Of a stretch of DNA of 64,000 bases, positions 48,225-56,553 are shown piece after piece. Below the pieces are notes generated by a model. That model was not told the DNA's origin. It saw only the letters and a list, made by a program, of their open reading frames with translations, and searched no databases. Position numbers and translations under genes: made by a program. Positions within the stretch are counted from its first letter, which is position 1, and each line of letters opens with the position of its first letter. This stretch comes from Phaeovulum vinaykumarii (GTDB lineage Bacteria; Pseudomonadota; Alphaproteobacteria; Rhodobacterales; Rhodobacteraceae): the NCBI RefSeq assembly GCF_900156695.1, contig NZ_FTOM01000002.1, positions 310,001 to 374,000 of the forward strand. Direction: 5' to 3'.

Positions 48225-49496
48225 ATGCGCAGGATTTCCTCGACCTTTCGACCATTGGCTTTCGTTCTGGTGTCGCTTTCGGGACTTGGCGCCTGTGCCG
48301 GGCCTCTGGACAGTCCCGGCATGGTAAGCGCGGGGCCGATGGCGCCCGACCCGATCCCCCCCGCCGATCCGGCGGATCAGCGCGGTCTCGAGGCCTGGCT
48401 CGAGGGCTTTCGCCCGCGCGCCCTGGCCGCCGGGATCGCGCCCGAGACGCTGGACCGGGCGCTGCGCGGCGTGCGCTATAACCCCAAGGTCATCGAGCGC
48501 GACCGCAACCAGGCCGAATTCACCAAGCCGATCTGGGACTATCTCGACAGTGCCGTCTCGGATACGCGGATCGCCAATGGCCGCGCCATGCTGGCCCGCC
48601 ACCGCGCGCTTCTTGACGCGATCGAGGCGCAATATGGCGTTGACCGCGAGGTCGTCGTGGCGATCTGGGGCATGGAAAGCAATTACGGCAACCACCGCGG
48701 CAACATGCTGCTGATCCCGTCGCTGGCCACGCTGGCCTATGACGGGCGGCGCGGCGCCTTCTTCGAAAGCCAGCTGATCGCGGCCTTGCGCATCGTGCAG
48801 ACGGGCGACGTGGACCCTGCGCGCATGACCGGAAGCTGGGCCGGGGCGATGGGCCACACGCAGTTCATCCCGACCTCGTATCTGGCCTATGCGGTCGACT
48901 TCACCGGCGACGGCAAGCGCGACATCTGGTCCGAGAACCCCGCCGATGCGCTGGCCTCGACCGCGGCCTATCTGGCGCGCTCGGGCTGGGTGAAGGGCCA
49001 GCCCTGGGGTGTCGAGGTGCGCTTGCCGGCGGGCTTTGACACCGGGCTTGCGGGCAAGAAGCGCCGCCGCAGCACGGCCGAATGGTCGGCGCTGGGCCTG
49101 CGCACGGCGCAGGGCGGCGCGCTGGTCGATCACGGGCCGGCGGCGCTTTTGCTGCCCGCGGGCGCCAAGGGTCCGGCCTTCCTGATCTTTGGCAATTTCC
49201 GGGTCATCGCGCGCTATAACGCCGCCGATGCCTATGTGATCGGGGTGGGGCATCTGTCGGACCGGCTGCGGGGCAAGGGGCCGATCGTGGCCGCCTGGCC
49301 GCGCACCAGCCGCCCCCTGACCGAGCCCGAGCGGATCGAGCTTCAGCGCCGGCTGACCGCGGCGGGCTATGACACCGGCGGGGTCGATGGGCTGATCGGC
49401 AGCCAGACCATGTCCGCCATCGGCGCCTTCCAGCGGGCGCGGGGGCTGCCGGTGGACGGCTATCCGTCGGTCAAGATCCTTGAGATGCTGCGCTGA
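48225..49496 (+). CDS. Lytic murein transglycosylase (MltB-like) with peptidoglycan-binding domain
   Basis: A 423-residue lipoprotein. The lipobox is LGAC near residue 25. The catalytic SLT domain of the MltB type follows: VVAIWGMESNYG (catalytic Glu), then MGHTQFIPTSYLAYAVDF and SENPADALASTAAYLA. A C-terminal PG_binding_1 domain (RRLTAAGYDTGGVDGLIGSQ) ends the protein. It cleaves glycan strands to 1,6-anhydro ends and probably sits at the outer membrane. A terminator hairpin follows at 49521-49544. Confidence 0.92.
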   Translation: MRRISSTFRPLAFVLVSLSGLGACAGPLDSPGMVSAGPMAPDPIPPADPADQRGLEAWLEGFRPRALAAGIAPETLDRALRGVRYNPKVIERDRNQAEFTKPIWDYLDSAVSDTRIANGRAMLARHRALLDAIEAQYGVDREVVVAIWGMESNYGNHRGNMLLIPSLATLAYDGRRGAFFESQLIAALRIVQTGDVDPARMTGSWAGAMGHTQFIPTSYLAYAVDFTGDGKRDIWSENPADALASTAAYLARSGWVKGQPWGVEVRLPAGFDTGLAGKKRRRSTAEWSALGLRTAQGGALVDHGPAALLLPAGAKGPAFLIFGNFRVIARYNAADAYVIGVGHLSDRLRGKGPIVAAWPRTSRPLTEPERIELQRRLTAAGYDTGGVDGLIGSQTMSAIGAFQRARGLPVDGYPSVKILEMLR

Positions 49497-49520
49497 AGTC
49501 GGGCGGGAGCGTGCGCTGAT

Positions 49521-49544
49521 TCGGGGCCGTTTCGGCGGCCCCGA
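49521..49544 (+). terminator. Terminator-like hairpin after the transglycosylase gene
   Basis: TCGGGGCCG (49521-49529) pairs perfectly with CGGCCCCGA (49536-49544), loop TTTCGG, 25 bases after the stop codon. No T run follows, so strength is uncertain. Confidence 0.65.
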
Positions 49545-49573
49545 TCCCGTCTGCGGCATGGTCCTGCGGGATG

Positions 49574-49628
49574 GCGCCGCGCAAAGCGCCGCGCAAAGCG
49601 GCGGTGCAACAGGGGCGGTGCAACAGGT
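49574..49628 (+). repeat. Two adjacent tandem duplications (12 bp x 2, 14 bp x 2)
   Basis: GCGCCGCGCAAA occurs at 49574-49585 and 49586-49597 with no mismatch. Three bases later GCGGTGCAACAGGG (49601-49614) is followed directly by GCGGTGCAACAGGT (49615-49628). Both lie in the gap between the transglycosylase gene and rpmJ, which has no other gene. Confidence 0.85.
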
Positions 49629-49645
49629 TCGGCGCAAACGCGAAA

Positions 49646-49674
49646 GGGCCGCCGGGATTTCTCCGCGGCGGCCC
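49646..49674 (-). terminator. Terminator hairpin of rpmJ
   Basis: GGGCCGCCG (49646-49654) and CGGCGGCCC (49666-49674) form a 9-bp stem. On the minus strand it lies about 40 bases beyond the rpmJ stop and is followed by CTTTCG. Confidence 0.6.
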
Positions 49675-49714
49675 CTTGGCAATGCAGCGGCCCCGAAGGT
49701 CCGCCGCAGCCGGC

Positions 49715-49840
49715 TCAGCCCTGACGGGCCTTGAAGCGTTTCTGCGTCTTGTTGATCACGTAGACGCGGCCCTTGCGGCGCACGATCTGGCAATCGCGAT
49801 GACGCTGCTTGAGCGAACGGAGCGAGTTACGGACCTTCAT
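49715..49840 (-). CDS. rpmJ: 50S ribosomal protein L36
   Basis: A 41-residue bL36 beginning [20 protein letters not shown] and ending [11 protein letters not shown]. It is the longer Cys-poor type common in alphaproteobacteria: only one Cys remains, so the zinc ribbon of the C+ form is absent. It binds 23S rRNA in the 50S subunit. It stands alone, between the transglycosylase gene and tRNA-Val, with a terminator hairpin downstream. Confidence 0.96.
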   Translation of the reverse strand: MKVRNSLRSLKQRHRDCQIVRRKGRVYVINKTQKRFKARQG

Positions 49841-49916
49841 CGGTCTTCCCCTGGTCGCGGCGCGCGTGCGCCCTTTCAAACGAAAGACCCCCGGGCCATG
49901 CCACGGGGGCGGTGAA

Positions 49917-49991
49917 TGGTGGGCGGTACTGGGATCGAACCAGTGGCCACTACGATGTCAACGTAGTGCTCTACCGCTGAGCTAACCGCCC
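49917..49991 (-). tRNA. tRNA-Val (anticodon GAC)
   Basis: A complete 75-nt cloverleaf on the minus strand. The acceptor stem GGGCGGT/ACCGCCC, D-arm GCTC-AGCGGTA-GAGC, anticodon stem CTACG/CGTAG with loop TTGACAT (GAC, reading GUC), and T-arm CTGG-TTCGATC-CCAG all pair. CCA is encoded after discriminator A. Confidence 0.97.
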
Positions 49992-50150
49992 ACAGGCCCC
50001 CGCGACCGGCTTCCGAAGAAAACCCCTGACTCGCGGCGGTGCGGAGGTCTATAAAAGGGTCTGGCGGCGCTTTCAAGGGGGTTTGGCGTCGTTTCTTCAC
50101 CCGATTTCACCCCTTTCGTTCCACAGCCCCGCCGAAGACCTGTTTGCCGC

Positions 50151-51083
50151 ATGACACACGCCGATCCTCCGCCACCAAATCTCTTGTTTTCCGCAGCTTC
50201 CGGGGATCGGCCCGCGGGGGACATGCCGGCACCCTTCCGCCTTCTCGCGCCCGAGGCGCCGCAGGGCGGGGTCGTCTTTGCCTCGCCGCATTCGGGGCGG
50301 CATTACCCGGCAGACTTTCTGGCGCGCTCGGTTCTCGATGCGCGGCGGCTGCGCTCGTCCGAAGATGCCTTTGTCGATCGTCTTCTCATGGGGGCGCCGC
50401 GGCTGGGGGCGCCGCTCCTGCTGGCCGATGCGCCGCGCGCCTGGATCGACCTGAACCGCGCGGCCGACGAATTCGACCCCGCGCTGATTGCCGGGCTGCG
50501 GCCGTCGCGCGTGCCCAATCCGCGGGTGGCGGCGGGGCTGGGGGTGGTGCCGCGCGTCGTGGCCGGGGGGCGGGCGATCTACGCCGGCAAGATCCCCCGC
50601 GCCGAGGCCGAGGCCCGAATCGCCGGCTGGTGGCGGCCCTATCACCAGCGGCTGGCCGCGCTTCTGGCCGAGACCCATGCGCGGGCAGGCCAGGCGATCC
50701 TGATCGACGTGCATTCCATGCCGCACGAGGCGATCGAGGGCGCCGCCCTGCGCCCCGATATCGTGCTGGGGGATCGCTTCGGCGCCTCGGCGCGGCCCTG
50801 GGTGACCGCGGGGGTCGAGGCCGCCTTCGCCGCCGAAGGGTTGCGTGTGGGCCGCAACGCGCCCTTTGCCGGGGCCTATGTGGCGCAGGCCTATGGCCGG
50901 CCGGGCCGGGGCTTCCATGTCGTCCAGGTCGAGATCGACCGCGCGCTCTACATGGACGAGGCCCGCATCCGCCCCAATGCCCATTTCGACGCCTTCGCCG
51001 CGCTGATGGGGCGGGTCGTCCGGCGTCTGGTGCGGCTGGGCGCCGGCGAGGCGGACGAGGAGATGCCGCTGGCCGCCGAATAG
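50151..51083 (+). CDS. N-formylglutamate amidohydrolase family protein
   Basis: A 310-residue FGase-domain protein: FASPHSGRHYPADFL at the start, RLRSSEDAFVDRLL, RAWIDLNRAADEFDP and the later IDVHSMPH with a candidate metal-binding Asp-x-His. The family hydrolyses N-formylglutamate in histidine breakdown and related N-acyl amino acids. No hut genes are nearby, so the substrate is uncertain. The first 35 residues are poorly conserved and a start closer to residue 25 is possible. Confidence 0.87.
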   Translation: MTHADPPPPNLLFSAASGDRPAGDMPAPFRLLAPEAPQGGVVFASPHSGRHYPADFLARSVLDARRLRSSEDAFVDRLLMGAPRLGAPLLLADAPRAWIDLNRAADEFDPALIAGLRPSRVPNPRVAAGLGVVPRVVAGGRAIYAGKIPRAEAEARIAGWWRPYHQRLAALLAETHARAGQAILIDVHSMPHEAIEGAALRPDIVLGDRFGASARPWVTAGVEAAFAAEGLRVGRNAPFAGAYVAQAYGRPGRGFHVVQVEIDRALYMDEARIRPNAHFDAFAALMGRVVRRLVRLGAGEADEEMPLAAE

Positions 51084-51154
51084 CGCGCATGCAAAAAGGG
51101 GCGCCGCAGCCCCCCGCGACGCCCCCTTCAGCAGTGTCCTTTGCGCAATGCCCC

Positions 51155-51760
51155 TCAGATCAGCAGCACCTGCGTGCCGATCTTGGCATAGCCGAACAAT
51201 TCCTGGATGTGCTGGTTGTAAAGCCCGATGCAGCCGTTCGACGACTTGCGCCCGATCTTGCGCGTGTCATGGGTGCCGTGGATGCGATAATAGCGCCAGC
51301 TGAGATAGAGCGCATGCGTGCCCAGCGGGTTGTCGGGACCGGCGGGCACGAAATCGGGCCATTCGGGGTTGCGCTGCTTCATCGACGGGGTGGGCGCCCA
51401 GGTCGGCCCCTCGACCTTGCGGATCACTTCGGTGCGTCCGCGCCGGGTCAGCTCCTCGGAGATCGGGACCGAGGTCGGGAACAGCCGGTAGATGCTCTGA
51501 TCCTCGGACCAGTAATGCAGCGCCCGCGAGCTGATATCGACAAGGATCGCGCCGTTCGTCAGGTTCGAGAAATAGGGCTGCCAGTCCCGCGCGTGAAAGC
51601 TCGAGATGTTGCGGCGCATGTTGGTATAGGCGTTGTCTTCCTGGACCTCGCTGTCAAAGGCGGTCTGGGCCCGCGCGGGCAGCGCAAGGCCAGCGCCGGT
51701 GGCGGCAAGCCCGGCCAGAAGGGCGCGGCGGCCGGGACGGAAGGGAGGGGTCGTGCTCAT
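51155..51760 (-). CDS. L,D-transpeptidase (YkuD) with Tat-like signal
   Basis: A 201-residue exported YkuD-domain protein. The N-terminus RRALLAGLAATGAGLALPAR is a twin-arginine-like signal. The catalytic block HGTHDTRKIGRKSSNGCIGL contains the His and Cys of L,D-transpeptidases, which make 3-3 peptidoglycan cross-links or attach proteins to the wall. It is divergent from the CAP lipoprotein and belongs to a local group of wall-active proteins. Confidence 0.92.
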   Translation of the reverse strand: MSTTPPFRPGRRALLAGLAATGAGLALPARAQTAFDSEVQEDNAYTNMRRNISSFHARDWQPYFSNLTNGAILVDISSRALHYWSEDQSIYRLFPTSVPISEELTRRGRTEVIRKVEGPTWAPTPSMKQRNPEWPDFVPAGPDNPLGTHALYLSWRYYRIHGTHDTRKIGRKSSNGCIGLYNQHIQELFGYAKIGTQVLLI

Positions 51761-52012
51761 GCCATGCTCCTGGCTCGAAAGGGCGCTTGCGCGGATCGCA
51801 AGGCGCGGCGCCCCGGCCCCGGTCTGACCCCGACGAGCGGTCGATCAGCGGGAGGGGGCGGCGTCGGTTCTCCGATATGCGACTATCACATATTGCGCCC
51901 ATGCCGCAGGTGCAAATCAAACTGGCGTCAATGTGCCGATGCCATGCGCAAGGATTTGCCCATGCCGCGCGCGGGCTGTATGGCAGGGGGGATTTCGGAT
52001 CAGGAGACCGCG

Positions 52013-52528
52013 ATGAACCGCAGGATCGGTGTGTTTTCGGCCATGTGTCTGGTCGTGCTTGCGGCATGCGCCCCCCCGCCGCCGCAACTGGGCCCCGACG
52101 GCAAGCCCTTGCCGCAGGTCTACCGGATCAACCCCGGCGATACGGACCGCATCGTCTATTCCATGCTCGACAGCATGAACACGCTGCGCGCCGCGACCGG
52201 CGCCCCCGCGCTGACGGTCAGTTCGGCCCTGTCCAGCGCCGCGGCCGCCCATTCGCGGGACATGGCGGCGCAGAACCGGCCCTGGCATTTCGGCACCGAC
52301 GGCTCGACCCCGCTCGACCGGGCGCGGCGCGCCGGCTATTCGGGCCATGTCGTGGGCGAGAACATCTCCGAGACCTACGAGAGCGAGACCGAGACGCTTC
52401 AGGCCTGGATGGGCCTGCCCGACACCCGCGACGTGGTGATGAGCCCCGAGGCCCGCGAGATGGGGCTGGGCTGGTTCCAGGAGCCGGGCGGCAAGATCTG
52501 GTGGACGCTGATGACCGGTCACCCCTGA
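52013..52528 (+). CDS. CAP/SCP domain lipoprotein
   Basis: A 171-residue lipoprotein, with lipobox LAAC near residue 19. The CAP domain has MLDSMNTLRAATGAPALTVS, AAAHSRDMAAQNRPWHFGTD, VGENISET and a final GLGWFQEPGGKIWWTLMTG. Bacterial CAP proteins are exported and mostly of unknown activity; some bind lipids or act near the wall. The ATG at 52013 has an AGGAG ribosome binding site nine bases upstream. Confidence 0.88.
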   Translation: MNRRIGVFSAMCLVVLAACAPPPPQLGPDGKPLPQVYRINPGDTDRIVYSMLDSMNTLRAATGAPALTVSSALSSAAAAHSRDMAAQNRPWHFGTDGSTPLDRARRAGYSGHVVGENISETYESETETLQAWMGLPDTRDVVMSPEAREMGLGWFQEPGGKIWWTLMTGHP

Positions 52529-52544
52529 GGCGTGTTCCTGGGGT

Positions 52545-52582
52545 CCAGTGTTGGGGGGCCCAGTGTCGGGCACCCAGTGTTA
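52545..52582 (+). repeat. 14-15-bp tandem repeat between convergent genes
   Basis: CCAGTGT occurs at 52545, 52560 and 52574, each in a GGG/CCC-rich context (about 15-bp units). It lies in the 151-bp gap between the CAP lipoprotein and the second L,D-transpeptidase gene, where a terminator would be expected. The CCC/GGG flanks could fold, but no clean stem is seen. Confidence 0.65.
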
Positions 52583-52679
52583 GTGGCCCGTCTGCGGGGC
52601 GCCATCAGGCAAGCCCGTTCTTTCCGCCCATGCGGCGCGGCCGCTCTTGCGGTGCGCGCGCCTCGGTGGAAGGGGGAAA

Positions 52680-53198
52680 TCAGGGGAACAGGAAGATCGG
52701 CGTGCCCACGCGCACCATCGAGAAGATCTCCTCGATCTCGTGATCCTTGACCGCGATGCACCCCGCGGTCCAGTCGCGCCCGCGTCCGCGGTTCTTGCCG
52801 GCGCGGCCGTGGATGAAGATGTCGCCCCCCGGACGGCGGCCCTGCGCCGCGGCATGGGCGCGGTCCTCGGCATTGGGATACGAGATCCCCAGCGACAGGT
52901 GATAGGCGCTCGAGGGGTTCAGCCGGTCGATGACATAGACGCCCTCGGGGGTGCGCCCGTCGCCTTCGAAGCGCTTGGGGCCGACCGGGTTGCCGCCCAG
53001 CGCGATCTTGTAGCTTTTCACCAGCTTGTCGCCCGAAAACAGATACATCCGCCGCTTGCCCTTGAACACCTGCACCTGGGTGATGGGCGGGCCGTCATAG
53101 CGCAGGAAGCGCCGCGGCCGGGGGCCGCCGCCGCCGCCGCCGCAGGCCGTGACAAGGACAAGGGCCGAAAGCCCCAGAAGGTTCCGCCGGGAAAGCAT
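52680..53198 (-). CDS. L,D-transpeptidase lipoprotein (YafK-like)
   Basis: A 172-residue lipoprotein, with lipobox VTAC near residue 19 followed by six Gly. The YkuD fold contains YKIALGGNPVGPKRFEGDGR and TPEGVY, and the catalytic block is HGRAG to DWTAGCIAVKD, the TAGCIA form seen in YafK/ErfK relatives. In E. coli, YafK (DpaA) detaches Braun lipoprotein; cross-linking or release cannot be told apart here. It is downstream of the rlmD-like gene on the same strand. Confidence 0.9.
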   Translation of the reverse strand: MLSRRNLLGLSALVLVTACGGGGGGPRPRRFLRYDGPPITQVQVFKGKRRMYLFSGDKLVKSYKIALGGNPVGPKRFEGDGRTPEGVYVIDRLNPSSAYHLSLGISYPNAEDRAHAAAQGRRPGGDIFIHGRAGKNRGRGRDWTAGCIAVKDHEIEEIFSMVRVGTPIFLFP

Positions 53199-53302
53199 GA
53201 AGGGTGCCTGTATCGCTCGTTGGTGACTGCCTTTGGCGCAGGATTACCACGACAGCCGGTGCGCTGCCTAGCGGGTGCTGCGCGGCGGCGCGCGCCGTGG
53301 GA

Positions 53303-54604
53303 TCAGCGCACCAGCCGCGCGGCCAGCTCGACATGGCCCGACCAGCGGAACTGGTCGACCGGCTGCACCCAGTCCAGACGCCAGCCCCCGTCGGCCAGCA
53401 CCCGCAGGTCGCGCGCGAAGCTGACGGGGTTGCACGAGACATAGGCCAGCACGCGCGGCCCGCCGGGCCGGGCCAGCTCGGCCGCCTGTGCCGCGGCGCC
53501 GGCCCGCGGCGGGTCCAGAACCACCGCGTCGAAGCGCGCCAGCTCGTCGGGCAGGAGCGGGCGGCGGAAGAGATCCCGCGTCTCGGTCGAGATCCGCCGC
53601 AGGTCGGGGGTCGCGCGCCAGCCTGCATCGAGCGCCGCCAGCGCCGGGGCCGCGCCCTCGACCGCATGCACTTCGGCGCGGGTGGCCAGCGGCAGGGCAA
53701 AGGTGCCGATCCCGGCAAAGAGATCGGCCACATGCCGGGCGTCGCCGAGGGCTGTGCGCACCGCCGCGATCAGCGCCGCCTCGCCCTCGGGGGTGGCCTG
53801 GCGAAAGGCGCCGGGCGGCAGCGGCAGAAGCGCGGGGCCCAGCCGCACCAGCGGCGGGCGGGCGCGGGCGACGGGCTCGCCCTCCCAGGCCAGATCGGCC
53901 AGATCCGCTTGCGCCGCGATCCCGGCCAGCGCTGCGCGCAGCCCCGCATCGAGCGGCTTGCCGCCCGTGGCCGCGACCGACACACCCGCTTCGGTCCGCG
54001 ACAGGGCAAAGGCGATCTCGGCCTTGCGGCTGGCGCCCGCGGTGGTCATTTCGCCAAGCGCGGGCAGGGTGGCCAGAAGCGCGGGGTCCAGCAATCGGCA
54101 CTCGGGCACCGGCACGATCGTGCCCGAGGCGCGGGCGTGAAAGCCGACCAGCACCCCCGATTTGGTGCGCCGCCCGGCCAGCGTCGCGCGCCGGCGCGTG
54201 CCCGGTGCTGATGTCACGATGGGGCGCAGCCGCGGCCGGGTGTCAGCATCAGAGAGGCCAGCATCGGGGGTGTCGGCATCGGAGGGACCAGCATCAGAGG
54301 GGCCGGCCAGTTCCAGCCCCTGCGCCGCAAGCGCGCGGACGATCACCCCGGCCTTCCAGCGCGCCACGAAATCGTCGCCGGCATGTTGCAGCGCGCAGCC
54401 GCCGCAGGCGCGCGCATGCGGGCAGGGCGGGCGCACCCGGTCGGGCGACGGCGCCAGGATCTTCGGCGCCGCGATGCGCCCCTCGTGCGGGGTGCCCTCG
54501 ATCTCCTCGTCGGGAAGGGCGCCCTCGACCTCGACGCGCGCGCCGTCGTCGGTTTCGGCCAGCCCCAGCCCGGCCAGCGTCAGCCGCGAGATCCGCGCCT
54601 TCAT
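53303..54604 (-). CDS. RlmD/RumA-family rRNA (uracil-5-)-methyltransferase
   Basis: A 433-residue SAM-dependent 23S rRNA m5U methyltransferase. Order: short TRAM-like N-terminus, iron-sulfur Cys cluster (CPHARACGGCALQH and a later PECRLL), the SAM domain with DLFAGIGTFALPLA, VVLDPPRAGAAAQ, and YVSCNPVSFARDL with the catalytic Cys. A low-complexity insert (about residues 102-122) is a five-residue repeat encoded by a 15-bp x 4 tandem array. The start overlaps the ABC exporter stop (ATGA). The exact target uridine cannot be assigned. Confidence 0.9.
   Translation of the reverse strand: MKARISRLTLAGLGLAETDDGARVEVEGALPDEEIEGTPHEGRIAAPKILAPSPDRVRPPCPHARACGGCALQHAGDDFVARWKAGVIVRALAAQGLELAGPSDAGPSDADTPDAGLSDADTRPRLRPIVTSAPGTRRRATLAGRRTKSGVLVGFHARASGTIVPVPECRLLDPALLATLPALGEMTTAGASRKAEIAFALSRTEAGVSVAATGGKPLDAGLRAALAGIAAQADLADLAWEGEPVARARPPLVRLGPALLPLPPGAFRQATPEGEAALIAAVRTALGDARHVADLFAGIGTFALPLATRAEVHAVEGAAPALAALDAGWRATPDLRRISTETRDLFRRPLLPDELARFDAVVLDPPRAGAAAQAAELARPGGPRVLAYVSCNPVSFARDLRVLADGGWRLDWVQPVDQFRWSGHVELAARLVR
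54243..54302 (-). repeat. 15-bp x 4 tandem repeat inside the rlmD-like gene
   Basis: The core GCATC recurs at 54246, 54261, 54276 and 54291, exactly 15 bp apart, in a GA/GG-rich context. It encodes GPSDA, GPSDA, DTPDA, GLSDA in the linker between the Fe-S cluster and the rest of the enzyme. The frame is kept. Confidence 0.85.
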
Positions 54605-56463
54605 CCCTCGTCGCCCGCGCGGTCGTCGTCATCGGTGCCGAGAAAGCCGCCCGACTGGCGCGCCCAGAACCGCGCATAGAGCCCGTCCGCGGCCAGCAGT
54701 TCGGCATGGCTGCCGATCTCGGCGATCCGGCCCTGATCCAGCACCACGATGCGGTCCATCGCGGCGATGGTGGACAGCCGGTGGGCGATGGCCAGGACCG
54801 TCTTGCCCTCCATGATCCGGTGCAGCGCCTGCTGGATCGCGGCCTCGACCTCGCTGTCGAGCGCCGAGGTCGCCTCGTCCAGCACCAGGATCGGCGCATC
54901 CTTGAGGAAGGCGCGGGCCAGCGCGATCCGCTGGCGCTGCCCGCCCGAAAGCTTCACCCCCCGTTCGCCCAGCGCCGCGTCATAGCCGGTGCGCCCCATG
55001 TGATCGCGCAGGCCCTCGATGAAGCCATGCGCCTCGGCGGCGCGGGCGGCGGCGATCACCTCCTCCATGCTGGCGTCGGGCCGGCCATAGAGGATGTTGT
55101 CGCGCGCCGAGCGGTTGAACATGGCGGTTTCCTGCGTGACCATCCCGATCTGGCGGCGCAGGGATTCCTGGGTCAGCTCGCGCACGTCCTGCCCGTCGAT
55201 CAGGACGCGGCCGTCCTCGGTGTCGTAAAGCCGCAAAAGCAGCGACACGAAGGTCGATTTCCCCGCCCCCGAGGCCCCCACGATCCCCAGCCTTTCGCCC
55301 GGTGCGATGGTCAGGTCGACCCCGTGCAGCCCGCCGTGGCCCGGCCCGCGGCCATAGGAGAAGCCCACGTTCTCGAAGCGGATCTCGCCGCGGGCGGGGG
55401 GCAGTTCGCGCGCGCTTTCGGCATCGGTCAGCGTATGCGGGCGGGCCAGCGTCTTCATGCCGTCCTCGGCCTCGCCGATCGCGCCCCACATCGCCATCAG
55501 CGCCATGCTGACCCAGCCGGTCATCTGCGCGATGCGGATGGCGATCGCGCCGGCGGCGGCGATGTCGCCGGCACTGGCCGCGCCCGCCCGCCACAGAAGG
55601 AGGGTGCCGCCGACCAGCATCACCGGCAAGATGCCCGCCAGCCCCATCAGCGACAGCCGGAACAGCGCCGAGGTCCGGCCGAAATCCATCGCCTTCTCGC
55701 GGAAGCCGGCCATGGCGCGCAGCGCGGATTGGTCCTCGTGGCGGGCATGGGCGAACAGCTTGACGGTCTTGATATTGGTGATCGTGTCCACGACCTGCCC
55801 CGAGACCATGGCGCGCGCGGCCGCCCGTGCCCCCGACTTGCCGCGGATGCGCGGCAGGAACCAGCGGATCAAGGTCAGATAGACCGCCATCCACAGCGCC
55901 AGCCCCGCCGCCGCCCAGGCGTCGATGCCCAGCAGGAACGCGACCGAGCCCACCATCGAGGCCAGCGCAAAGGCCACGACGTTGATGACCTCGGAGACGA
56001 CCTCGGTCACCGACCGCGCCGTCTGCATCTGTTTCTGCGCGATGCGTCCGGCGAAATCGTCGTCGAAGAAGCGCACCGACTGGCCCAGCGTCCAGCGGTT
56101 CAGCCGCGACAGCACCTGCGGCATCACGTTGGGCGACACCAGGATGTTCGAGGCCGCCGACGACGCCCCGAAGGCCAGCGGCCGCAACACCATGTAGAAC
56201 AGCACGAACAGCGCCATCAGCGGCCAGCTGCGGGCAAAGACCTCGGCCGGGCCCGCGCTCAGCGCCGCGTCGATCACCTGCCCCAGCAGCAGCGCCGACA
56301 CGATCTCGAGCGTGCCGGCCAGCGCCGAGAGCCCCCCGGCCAGAAACAGGACCGGCCAGGCCCCGTCCAGGCACCAGCGGAAGAAGGCCCCCAGGCGCTG
56401 GGGCGGCGGGCCGCCGGCGGGGCGGAACGGGTCGGGGCGGAAGAAGCGCGGCAGCGAGATCAT
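54601..56463 (-). CDS. ABC exporter, fused permease and ATPase
   Basis: A 620-residue half-transporter. The N-terminal six-TM domain is followed by the nucleotide-binding domain: Walker A GASGAGKST, Q-loop GMVTQETAMFN, signature LSGGQRQRIALARA, Walker B ILVLDEATSALD and H-loop IAHRLST. It forms a dimer that exports a lipid, peptide or drug; the substrate is not predictable. I use the ATG at 56463 (MISLPRFFRPDPF), where the family begins. It lies between cca and the rlmD-like gene, overlapping the latter. Confidence 0.9.
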   Translation of the reverse strand: MISLPRFFRPDPFRPAGGPPPQRLGAFFRWCLDGAWPVLFLAGGLSALAGTLEIVSALLLGQVIDAALSAGPAEVFARSWPLMALFVLFYMVLRPLAFGASSAASNILVSPNVMPQVLSRLNRWTLGQSVRFFDDDFAGRIAQKQMQTARSVTEVVSEVINVVAFALASMVGSVAFLLGIDAWAAAGLALWMAVYLTLIRWFLPRIRGKSGARAAARAMVSGQVVDTITNIKTVKLFAHARHEDQSALRAMAGFREKAMDFGRTSALFRLSLMGLAGILPVMLVGGTLLLWRAGAASAGDIAAAGAIAIRIAQMTGWVSMALMAMWGAIGEAEDGMKTLARPHTLTDAESARELPPARGEIRFENVGFSYGRGPGHGGLHGVDLTIAPGERLGIVGASGAGKSTFVSLLLRLYDTEDGRVLIDGQDVRELTQESLRRQIGMVTQETAMFNRSARDNILYGRPDASMEEVIAAARAAEAHGFIEGLRDHMGRTGYDAALGERGVKLSGGQRQRIALARAFLKDAPILVLDEATSALDSEVEAAIQQALHRIMEGKTVLAIAHRLSTIAAMDRIVVLDQGRIAEIGSHAELLAADGLYARFWARQSGGFLGTDDDDRAGDEG

Positions 56464-56553
56464 GCCCCGGTCTATACGCCCGCAGCGGGGCGGGGAAAAG
56501 CCGGCAAGGGGCAAAGCGGCGCCTTGGCGCGAAAGCGTGAACGGAAAGGGGCG

